Source of the DNA: Cheilinus undulatus
Lineage: Eukaryota; Chordata; Actinopteri; Labriformes; Labridae
Length of the DNA stretch: 64,000 nucleotides
Assembly: GCF_018320785.1 (NCBI RefSeq)
Contig: NC_054886.1
Coordinates: 9,547,207-9,611,206 of the forward strand
Reading direction: 5' to 3'
Positions within the stretch are counted from its first letter, which is position 1. Each line of letters opens with the position of its first letter. Shown here in pieces: positions 1 through 10,700 of this stretch. Made by a program: the position numbers and the translations under genes. The notes beneath the pieces were generated by a model. It searched no databases, had not been told where the DNA came from, and saw only the letters and a program-made list of their open reading frames with translations.

Positions 1-3000
1 GTCTTTCTGCTGCTGAGCTCTGTGTCAGCTTTGTTACAGATGGATCAGCGTAGAGATGTGGATGATGATCAGGAGTTAAACAAGGCAATTTTAGAGATGC
101 TGCATATTAATAAAGTGTCTGCAAGTCATCAGAACAAACCTCATCCCTACATGAGGAGGATCTACCAGCGCCTGGACTCAGTGGATGCTCAGGACATTGA
201 GAACTCTGATGGGACACTGGTGCAGAGTTTTAGGAGTGTTGATGGTAAGAAGTCAAAACATATTACCACCATTAGTTGATAATAATGCTAATCTAAACCT
301 GTTTCTTATGTATTAATATAAATTTAAAAATATATTTAATAAACGTCAAGCAGAGCAAAGCAGTACCTTTTCTTTCAGGGAAATATTGGGATTTAAAAAA
401 TACAGAAACTAAAAAAAAATATTTATGCTGCTGATGTACCATCAATTAATCTGTAGATGGCTGATAGCTCACTTTTGCTACCTACACCAAACTATTGTGA
501 AAGCATGACTGCTATACCTATGTCTGCATCTAAGAGGTAAAATGTACACATACTGATTCAGCAATACCTTTTTCTTCAAATTTCAGAATTCCTCTCTATT
601 ATTATGACTATTTTTGGTTTTTGTAATGCTTTAATTGAAAATACTCATATTGCCATAGCTGTAACAATGCAGGTAATTCTGCATCACAGTTACTGAAGGA
701 CCTGATCAACTGAACAGAGGGAATATCTTATCACACATTTTTAAAACGGTCACATTACATAACGTGGCGTGGTGCAACAAAACGTATCATAATGTTATGT
801 TTCTTTATCATAAAATAATGAAACATAACATTGCATAATGTGACGTGACGTAAAGTTATGTAATGTGACATGGCATAAGGTAACATGACAACATTACATG
901 ACTTAAGGTAACATGACATAACTTAAATGGTGTGATGTAAAATGATGCAATGTTACAAAACTGGACTTGACATAACATCATATGATGTAATGTAATGTAA
1001 TATCACATAACTTCAAATGATTTACTCGACATGATGTAACATAGCAAGACATGATGGGATTACACAACATAACATGACATGATATAATCTAAAATGACAT
1101 AACATTATGTATTGTAACATAATGTTATGGAGCCTAGCATGGCGTGATGTGATGTGTCATGACATAGTGTTTTGTGATGTAACATTACATTTCATAACAT
1201 AATGTGGCAAGACTTAGCAAGACATATTGTGACGTAACATAATGTAATATGGCTTGACATGTAGTGGCACAAGGTAACAATAAGTATTATGTAACCAATC
1301 ATAAGGTAATATAAGGTGGAGCATTACGTTACGTTAAGCGTACCATAACATATTGTAATGTAACGTATTAGGAAATACTGAATGTAACACAATGTAATGT
1401 GATATGTCATAAAGTTACAAAATGTGACGTGGTGTAATGTAACATGATGTAACTAAACATGGCATGATGTGATGCAATGTAACAGAACTTGATATGATGT
1501 AACGTACAGTAACATAATGTAACATTGTGTAACGTAATATTTATTACGTTATGTAACATGATGAGACAAGATGTGATGTTACATAATCTGAGCTGATCTA
1601 ACATAACATGACCTGATGTAATGTAACATGACACTTGTGATAATGTGAACTATCATAATGTAATCTAAAATGACAAAGCCTAATGTGACACAACACTATG
1701 AAATGCAACATAATGTTATGGAGCCTAGCCTGGCGTGGTGTGATATGACACAATGTTTTGTGACCTTACATTTCATGTTGTAACATAATTTAAAATGTTG
1801 TGACTGAAGGTAACACTAAGTAATGTAAAGAAATGTTAGGTAACATAAGGTGGAGCATTATGTTACATTAAGCGTACCATAACGTATCATAATGTTACGT
1901 ATTAGGAAATATTGATTCTAACACGATGTAATGTGACATGTCATAACGTTACCAAACGTGATGTGGCATAATGTTACATGACGTTACTAAACACGACATA
2001 CTGTGATGTACCAGAACTTGATATGATGTAACGTGAAATAACATAATGTAACATCACATAACGTAACATAACTTAGGTCACGTAACATAATGTTAAGTAA
2101 TATAATCTGACGTGATGTAACATAACTTTACCTGACATAATGAAACATAATGACACTTGAGGTAATGTAACCTATCATAATGCAACCTAACATGAGATAA
2201 CATTACTTCTGGTAACATAATGTTAAGTAGCGTAGCATGAAATAATTTGATGTGTCGTGATGCAGCATTCCTTGTTGTAACATAATGTGACAAGATGTAA
2301 TGAGACACATTGTGACATAATATAACATGGAGTTATGTGACACGTTATGTTACATATTGTTATGTAATGTGATATAATGTAATGCAACAAATCAGTTCAT
2401 GAATTTTATGTTTTTTTGTCATTTTAATTTGTTGTTATAACAATTCATGTGCAGATCTTTTGTGGCATGGGTATGTGTTATATTAGTTGTTTTTGTTTTT
2501 TTTATTGGTATGTTGTACTTCTTGTACATGTGGATTGTGTGATACATGTTGATTAAATGTTGATTGTTGTTGCTAATTGTTCCTAATCCCTTTAGTGCCA
2601 GCTGGTGTGCAGCAATCAGACTCAAATTTCACTATTGCATAGAATCACACCCATCATACCACATAAAATCCATTGCTTCGCATAGCAACAAATTTCCCTC
2701 TGCTGGCCATTATTATTATTATTAATTATCATTATTATTAGAGGGAATGCAGGTTTAAGACACTTTTTGGTGAAATACTCAGACTATGGCACAAATATTT
2801 CAGGATTTTAGCAAACAGAAACATTTTGAATCATGACTGACAGAAAAAACTGCATATGCCTATGTAAAACATTGTTTGTCTGACCAGGTCCTCTCCTTGC
2901 TCCTCCTGGATGGATCTGGTTCAACGTCAGCGGTCTAAGCCCTACTATGCTGGGTGCAGAACTGGTTCTGTTCAGAAAAACTCTCCACCCCCGTCCCCTC

Positions 3001-3306
3001 AGTGTGACCGTCAACTTGCACAGCCTCACCGCCTCCTCACAGGATGTCCTGAAGGAAAGCCCCGCCCTGGAGGAGAGGAACCTGACCCTGGACCAGAGAC
3101 CCTCATCTGGATACGACGTGTTCGATGTGTCTGCTGTCCTGGGTGTGAGGCCAGTGGAAGCAGTGGGATTTCAGCTGCGCTACACAGATGAGAGCGGCAG
3201 TTTGGTCCTCCATGAGGCTTTGACTCAGAGTTTGTACTGTCTGGACCGGGGCTCTCTGAGGGAACCTTTACTAGTGCTCTACCAAATTCACCCCCAACTC
3301 ATCTAA
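1..3306 (+). CDS. TGF-beta/BMP-like ligand, propeptide region only (5' end outside window)
   Basis: Two exons are visible: 1-244 (donor gtaaga at 245) and 2888-3306 (acceptor cag at 2885-2887, stop TAA at 3304-3306). They join in phase 1 and give about 220 residues. The first residues read VFLLLSSVSA, like the core and end of a signal peptide, so the start codon lies just left of the window. Next comes a helix-like stretch (NKAILEMLHI) and HPYMRRIYQRLDS, where BMP/GDF propeptides carry the straitjacket helix and the P-x-[YF]-M motif. Exon 2 has the arm-domain features WFNVSGL, MLGAELVLFRK, YDVFDVSAVL and REPLLVLYQ. The last corresponds to the PLLVxF strand that precedes the processing site in GDF5/BMP2-type ligands. 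The ORF stops five residues later, and I find no RxxR site or cysteine-knot domain before tspan5. By family knowledge it should encode a secreted growth factor precursor. As it stands it is either a truncated or decayed ligand gene, or one needing an exon I cannot see. The subfamily is not resolved. Confidence 0.6.
740..2395. repeat. degenerate pentanucleotide satellite with higher-order units
   Basis: About 1.65 kb made almost wholly of 5-bp words of the type taacg, taaca, taatg, tgaca and tggca, lying in the intron of the TGF-beta-like gene. A higher-order repeat is superimposed. The word agcctagc occurs at 1131 and 1722, a related agcgtagc at 2229, and a block beginning gcatta..gttacgttaagcg at 1321 recurs at 1855. 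ORFs here are only repeat translations. Confidence 0.85.
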
Positions 3307-3428
3307 CATCACTGGAAGCACTCAGCTATTAATATTGACATCTATTTTGTTTAAATCCACCTCTGATGTAGGACTGAACACTTGGTTTGCCAAGTCTTTA
3401 CTATAGTAAAATGTCTTGCATTCCTTGT

Positions 3429-3734
3429 ACAATCCCAATTGCAAAAAAGTTGGGACGCTGTGTAAAATGTAAATAAAAACCAAAGTCAATGATTGTCAAA
3501 TCTCACAAACCCATTTGTATTCACAGTAGAACATAAACAACAAATCAGATGTTGAAACCAAGAAACTGTGGTTTCCAAAACAAATTTCAAAATTTTGATT
3601 CATCTGACCACAGAACAGTTTTCCAATGAGCTCCAGCCCAGAGAACTAATACTTTTAAAGCCTAAATTTGCTCCATCCCTACTTTTAAGATGTGTTGCTG
3701 CCATCACCCCAACTTTTTTTGGAACAGTGGTTGT
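3429..3734. mobile_element. short inverted-repeat MITE (hAT-like)
   Basis: A 306-bp element with imperfect terminal inverted repeats. The left end has aattgcaaaaaagttggga and the right end has ccccaactttttttggaaca. Ends of this type belong to a very common non-autonomous DNA element family in fish (from memory, not searched). It lies about 120 bp after the stop of the TGF-beta-like ORF. I see no clear target-site duplication. The 63-codon ORF inside it is not a gene. Confidence 0.7.
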
Positions 3735-4380
3735 GCAATTTGATGAAGAAAATCAATAACATAACTTAAAATATTTTCTTATTCTAATAACTGTCAGGCT
3801 AATAATGTTTTGTTCATTTCATGCAATGACTTTTATGTAAACAGTATTTTCTAAATGCGTTATTTACTATAATAATCAATAAAATAGTATACAGTGAACT
3901 GATGTGAAACAGTTTTTAGGGTCAGAATCTCATTACATAGGCGCTAATGGGCTTCTTAAGGTTTTTAATATTTCTGCTTGGGTTTTTACAATGAGTTAAA
4001 TGGAATGATGATATATAACCGTGTTATACATGGTTTTAGGTAAAGATAAATATTGCTTTTAGAAAAAAATGAACTGATTAATTGAGTAGACGGACAGAAA
4101 ATTAAAATAAATAACAGAGGAAAGCGTGTTTGTAAGCAGTGAGCAACATATCTCAAAGGGAGGTGGGGAAAGTAGCTTAAACTTAATATAACCCATTTTC
4201 TCTACATTTAAATGTCTACAACATTGTTTAATCGGGCAAATTAGCACGTTCATACATGCTTTTATCTAAATAAATTCGATTGTATTCAAAATTGTCGCTG
4301 TTTAATCGGCCTTTTTTAAATAAAACGATGTGTGTTACAACATCTCTGTTATCGTTTGTGCATCATGTAGAACACAGGAA

Positions 4381-4754
4381 GTGCTTTATCTTTTCCCTAA
4401 TATGATTGGCTGCTGTCTCAGTCACTCATGTATGTCTCAGCCAATCAAAGATGGTCTCCCTCAGCAGCGTCCTCGCCCTCTGTAGGCGAAATTCTCTCCG
4501 AACCAGCGGATGATTTTATCCAGCGTTTCTTCCTCGGTATTTCCTGTGTGTATTTTAAGCTCTTCGTGTGTCCGTGGATAATTTAACCCCTTAAATAATG
4601 CTCCTGGAGAGGGTCTAGCTTTAACGGAGCTGGGAACATCTTTAGCGGGCACAGTGAGATGCTTCCCCGGGGCGCTGAACCTGCTCCGTCCGGCACACAA
4701 AGCCTGTGAAGCAGGCCGAGTTTCTCTGCTCCTCCGCGCCGATGATGGTCAAAC
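4381..4754 (+). promoter_or_regulatory. probable tspan5 promoter and 5' UTR
   Basis: The 370 bp before the tspan5 start codon is more GC-rich than its surroundings. It has two CCAAT boxes in opposite orientation: ATTGG at 4405-4409 and CCAAT at 4441-4445. No TATA box stands out. Two in-frame upstream ATGs lie at 4742 and 4745, out of frame with the main start at 4755, and the reading frame they open overlaps it. The main start has A at -3. The transcription start cannot be fixed from the sequence. Confidence 0.45.
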
Positions 4755-7700
4755 ATGACGGGGAATCATTTCAAAGGCCAGGAGGTCAGCTGCTGCATCA
4801 AATACTTTATTTTCGGATTCAACATCTTGTTCTGGGTAAGAATTGTTTTCTATTTTATTTTCTGCGGTGCTCATCTGCGAATAACGGTCATTATCAGTGA
4901 ACCAGCCAATGAGGGGGAAGGCCTCAGTCACCGTTTTATAACGGCACCGTTAACTTTCAGTTTCATATTCGCCAGTAAATCTCCGCTCTCAGTCTTCTGT
5001 AGGATTATTTCTATCAAATTATTTGTTTTATTGTGTGGAGGAAACAGCTGCTGGTCAGCTGACCACACACACAGAGATAATCGGCTTTTTTAAGTGAACT
5101 GTGGGAGCTGAGCAGCTTCCAGGCTGCAGATTATCATTCATACTGAGAGCTGACGGCACACATTTCTACCAACACTGCACTTTAGGGGTTAGAATGACGT
5201 CATATGGCTTTAAATATATTATTATTTATACCAAAAGCGAGTATCTTTAGTCTGTGCCTCTGTTTAAAACGGTTTAAAACTTACACATTTACTGATATTT
5301 CATTAATAATGTTTCATACCTTTTCTAACGTTCTGTCTTCTTTCTACAGTCTTTTCTTATTATTGTATTGATTTTATGTTTTTTCTCTTTGGTTTGTTTC
5401 ACTTTTTAGCTCAGACTGCCTTTAAGATCTGTCTTTTTTATAGGGCTGGGTAATGTGGACCAGAAATCATATTTCAGTATCTTGTAGTGCTGCAAGATTT
5501 AGTAATAATGTGCAATCACATTTATACTGGACCAACTGTGATGTGCGCTTATGATATAATACATAAATGGTATAATGACATTGTACACCACAGACTGATG
5601 CTGTACTGTGGTAGAGAGCTAGCCATCCACCCTACCTCTTTCTAAATGTTTGAGTCTTTGTTTCAGCTCTTTTGACCCCATTTATCATCAGCACGTTGTG
5701 TAAAGATGCTCAAATAACATCCCTTACATTTCAGTAGTCTGTACTCATAGCAGATGAGCTGCATAAGTGAAGGCTTAATATTTACCATATAGTGTATTGC
5801 AACAGTAATCTTAAAGTGCAGGATGATGTTGGCTGCAAGAAGCTGCAGAAAAATGTTGAAATAACAGAAAATAACATTCAGTTTTTAGCTTTACAAATTG
5901 TGCCTCAATCAGAATGATTACTGGGTGACTATGTCTCAGTAGGTACAGTGGGTTGTCTCGCAATCCGAAGGCTGTGGGTTCGATCCCTAGCTACTGCAGT
6001 CTCATGTCAAAGTGCCCTTGGGTAAGGCACTCAACCCAGATTTGCTCCCACTGCTTTCTTGGTGGTGTATGGATGGGATGGGAATGGGATTGGCAAATAA
6101 TGATGGCCTGATTCTCCATAGCATATCTGCTGTTAGCGTGTGAATGTGGAGTCCATTGGCTGAAGGGATGCAAAAGGGAATGTCTCTCTTCTACATGGTC
6201 ATTATATATGCTTTTTTTCAAATGCTGGCAAATATACTTGGGTGTCTTAAAATATGCCAGGGTGGAACATCCAAGCATTGTCAATGTGTGGGAAACACTG
6301 CATGAGTCTACTTACTTATTTATCAAGGAAAATGCAAACATTAAGTTGCATAACGACTTTTTACTGTCCTGCTTTCAAAATAACTTCACATTTTCCCTAA
6401 AAATAGAGGTACTTCTACAAACGTCTTTAGTTGCACACTTGTAAACTTAAAGGCCTTTCTGCAGGCATTTTTGTAAACCTTTTATGCACTTTAATACAAA
6501 AATAATTGCAGCCTTTTATGCAGTGATGTGATTACACAGCCTGACATTGTGATGCAACCAGATTAGTTGTGCAGCCATAGTGTTTTTTTGGCTAAATGGT
6601 GAAACACAATAAGTATCTCAATATTTTTTGTCTTTTGTGAAAAAATATCTAAAAGAGAAAGTTATTAAAACCACATGGAACAAATGCATGCTGACTTACA
6701 AGCACTCTTATTAACAGCTAGCTGCACCGTGTCAACATTTACGGCATAGTTTAGCTCTATTGTGATCTATAGAATGAGAACAAAGTTCTCCAGAGGCTAT
6801 GTCAGCTGACAATCACATATAACCGAAGCATTATGTGATGATATTCAAGACCTGAATGTGGACATGAACCTGGAAAGTGAATCAAAGGCTGGCGATGCTA
6901 GCACTGCTAATGTTAGCCACATTCTATAAACCAACTTTGCACCGCCACGGTGTTAATGTGGCAGAATATTTTTACTTGACTTTAGACAAGTCAGCTAAAC
7001 AAAATTATAACTTGAATTAAATCAGAATTATATCCAACAAAACCAGATAGATTTAACTGTATTGGAGACTGCTGTTCTGTTGCTGTATCTCAATCATGTT
7101 TTGTGCTGTTTACACATGACAGACTGCGATTATTCTCTGCTGAGCCCCTTTCTCCTGCCCCTTACATGCCCCACTGGGCATCTCAGGCCCGCTGCTCACT
7201 TTCCTCACACCTTTGTGGTTTATCAAAAACAGCTAACTGTCAAGTGTTTTTTAATTTTTTTATTAACTCATTGAGTGCCAGCCCTATACGTATATATACG
7301 TCAATGGCACTCAATGAGTGAAGGGATGAACTGATGTTTAGGAATGCTGTCCTTTTGGAGAGCTCGCAGTGCAATCCCACAAGGGCACTTTTAACAGATT
7401 TTCTCCTTTGTTATGAGAAATTTATCTGTGAAACCAAAAAACAGATGCACCATACAGATCATCAGTCCTCAATTCTAAACAAGAAGTGGTAGTGGAGTTG
7501 TGAAGCTGAGCAGCACTGGTCTCTGCTTGTCATATCATGTCAGTGTTTTATTGACAGACCCCTGGCTGTAAAACATATTTCATGCAACATTAGATTTATA
7601 AATGTAACAATTTCTCCTAATACAATACTATAGCACATTTGAAAATATATCAGTATACCTTGAAAATGCAACTATTTCCCAGCCCTACTTCATTTTGTGC

Positions 7701-10700
7701 AATAATCTGGATTCTGGAATTATACACGTATCACAATAGAGGGGTTACAACTCAATATAAATGAGAGACAGATAGTAATTGCATATAACAAAATCTGAGT
7801 TGCAGAGGCTGCAGTATTTTGACAATGAAAAATGTGAGACAGAAGCAGAATTATATTGCAGAGCTGCAGAGCTAATTATGTTCTTTAACAGATGATTGGT
7901 ATTTGTTTACATTCAAAAATGTGTGCAAAAATTGTGCTTGTGTAATTAATTTGTTGTCCTGTTATGTGTGCTAACATGGTGATGATGGTGTTTTTATGCA
8001 GCTGCTGGGGATGGCCTTGGTGGGAATCGGACTGTGGGCCTGGAGTGAGAAGGTAAAAGAAACTAAGAGCTTTTTGATGATTAAAACATGAAATACAGTC
8101 TTTAGTGGAAATATAGTGACTTGATTTCTTTTAAGGTCATCGTTTTGTTTTGATTACCATATAACAAAAACATCTTTGATAAAAGGCTTACATGATATCC
8201 TGTTTTTAAGCTATTTTGTGTTACACATCATCAAAACTGTGCATGTAAAAACAATGGACTAGATGGCTGTATGTAGATGAAAAGGTGCCTGTTTCACATA
8301 TCAGTGACATGGGATATATTTCACATCGGTCTGGAAAACATCCTTTGGTCTGTGTTGGGAAGGACAGAACCAGGGATTGGACAAACATTATGTTGATCAC
8401 ATTTATTACAGACCAATCAGAGCAACAAGACATGTGACGTAGTGCATCCAGGACCCTTTGGGGTATTGGCACCAAATATCTTAGGGGGGATGCAAGGCTT
8501 TGCCTGCGTTAAGGGTGCATCAGTTAGATTTGCATATAATAACAACAGTTGAAATGAAACACTTATTTAATAGACAATTTAAAGGTATTTTGGTAAAAAT
8601 AAAGACATGCCTTTACTTTAAGTTTTATCACTGAAACAACTGAATTAGTTGCTCTTTTAAAGGTATGTGTCCAGCCATGGAAATACCACAAACAAGTCTC
8701 CTCAGGGGCCTTTTTGTGTTATTAATGTATTATGAAAGTGTGGTTTCTAAGCTTTCCAATGATGTGTAACACATGAAAATCAGAAATATTTAAAGATGAT
8801 GTGGCCATTTGTATATTTGCACTCGTAAAACTAGTTTTGTGAAAAAAATAGCTCTTCCGATTACGAGTAATCCCAATCCCACGTAAGTCAATCCATAAAT
8901 CTTCACCATCAGTGGAGCCAGGTTGTAAATTAAACTCTAACTGAAGCCAGTCAAGAGAAGAGACAAAACATCTTTCCCACTAAGAGAATCTTTCAGTGTT
9001 GTTTTTTGCTCTTATTTTAATAAATATTTTCCATTTGTGGTAAACTGGTCTTATAGCTGCATCCACGCTAGTCTCTTCACCAGCAACCATTGTTTACAGG
9101 CTTGCAGTCACTTCAACCAAACTGTAGAACTGCCTTTTTCTCCTCAAATAATGCTGAGTGGTCCCACAATTGTCAGACCGGGCACAAACATTTCACATCA
9201 GAGCTTTGCAAGACTTATCCTCCTGATGACAGACATGAAGTCTAGCCATTGTATTGGCTTTGGAAGGCCAGGAGAAAGAAGCTGTAGCTACAGGAGACTG
9301 TAAACAATTACCCCTGAAGAAAGTGCTTTTGATGCAGGTGTAGCAGCAGTTTGATCAGAACTGGATGATATTTATTAAAAGAAGAGTGACGAATGTCACT
9401 GAAAGCTTTTCTTGGTGGAAAAGACGTTTTCTGGGGGGTCAGCGTCTTCTACATCACATGATTTGTTGCTCTGATTGGCCTGTAATGAATGTGAAACAGG
9501 AGGTTGGTCTTTATAACCAAGTGAAGGTTTTTGAATACATCTAGCTCTAAAATTTGTAATAAACCAAAGTGAACTGAGTCAAAGAGCTGCATTAGTTGGC
9601 TGAAGCATCCAGATTCTCTCAGAGTTTGTTCAGGTTTTAAGTTGTTTTCAGTCTCTGTGTCCTTTTTGGCAAACTCTCAGTGTCCTGAAAGAGATCCAGC
9701 TGACTTAATCCAAGTGTTTGTTCAATCTCTCTCTCTCTCTCTCTCTCCTGCAGGGTGTTCTGTCCAACATCTCATCCATCACAGATCTTGGGGGTCTGGA
9801 CCCCGTCTGGCTCTTCATGGTGGTCGGGGGGGTCATGTTCATTCTTGGATTTGCAGGATGCATCGGAGCACTGCGAGAAAATACATTTCTACTCAAGTTT
9901 GTACGTTTTGGAGAAAGATTTTCCGTCTTAATTAAAAAACATCAAACAGATTGGAGAATTTTCAGCGTTTCTTTGTATCTAAATGTGTTTTCTTCTTTGT
10001 TTTTATGTTGTAGTTCTCTGTCTTTCTGGGGATCATCTTTTTCTTGGAGCTGACAACAGGCGTGCTGGCATTCGTGTTTAAGGACTGGATCAAAGATCAG
10101 CTCAACCTGTTCATCAACAACAACATCAGAGCGTACAGGGATGACATCGACCTGCAGAACCTTATTGATTTCACCCAGGAATATGTGAGTTAGCCATCGG
10201 GACACTGAGTATGAAAATTATACTGAGATGAAAACAAAATATGTCCATGAATGTCCACATTGAACTTAGGTAGCTCGGTAAAGGTCAATATCAGCTGATA
10301 GTCACATTGCTAAAACTTGCAGTCACCAGGAATAACTGGAGTAGGATATGTAGTAGCGTAGATGAGTAAAGTAGTGTTTCATCTGACAGACAGAGATCAG
10401 AGATCAGCGGTGTTGGCCAACAGCAGCAGCTCTAAACCTGTTCTGATCAGGCTTTACACTTCTGAATCCAAAATCTGGTCTGAGTGGATTTAAGCCATTC
10501 TTACTGAGTGCAGCCAATCAGGTCAGCAGGCCAGGCGAGTTCACTCCTGGTGTAGTTTAATTGTGTGAACCTGAACAGCCTCTAACAACAACAACAGCCT
10601 CTAACAGTTTTCCCCTCTCCTCAGTGGGAATGTTGCGGAGCGTTCGGAGCAGATGACTGGAACCTGAACATCTATTTCAACTGCACCGACGGGAATCCAA

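Larger units (their letters stand above)
5441..7686. repeat. possible 2.2 kb terminal-inverted-repeat element
   Basis: The left end reads tagggctgggtaat and the right end atttcccagcccta, an inverted match of about 13 bp. A stretch inside it (about 7070-7140, with tctgttgctgta and gattattctctg) recurs at about 51545-51620 in rap1gds1 intron 1, so the sequence is dispersed. It contains a SINE and a palindromic repeat. No transposase is seen. The two ends could instead belong to separate smaller elements. Confidence 0.4.
4836..8001 (+). other. tspan5 intron 1
   Basis: A 3.2 kb intron (gtaaga...atgcag) with no coding signal. It has a third CCAAT motif at 4906-4910. It also holds ends reading tagggctggg (5441) and cccagcccta (about 7678-7686), a SINE and a hairpin repeat, all listed separately. 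Confidence 0.8.

Noticed and set aside
1407..2308. Two minus-strand ORFs (75 and 71 aa) rich in His, Tyr and Cys
   Set aside because: They are translations of the pentamer satellite, with no splice or start context.
5977..5986. Possible tRNA gene
   Set aside because: The A and B boxes are present, but the flanks do not fold into a cloverleaf and the body continues as a SINE.
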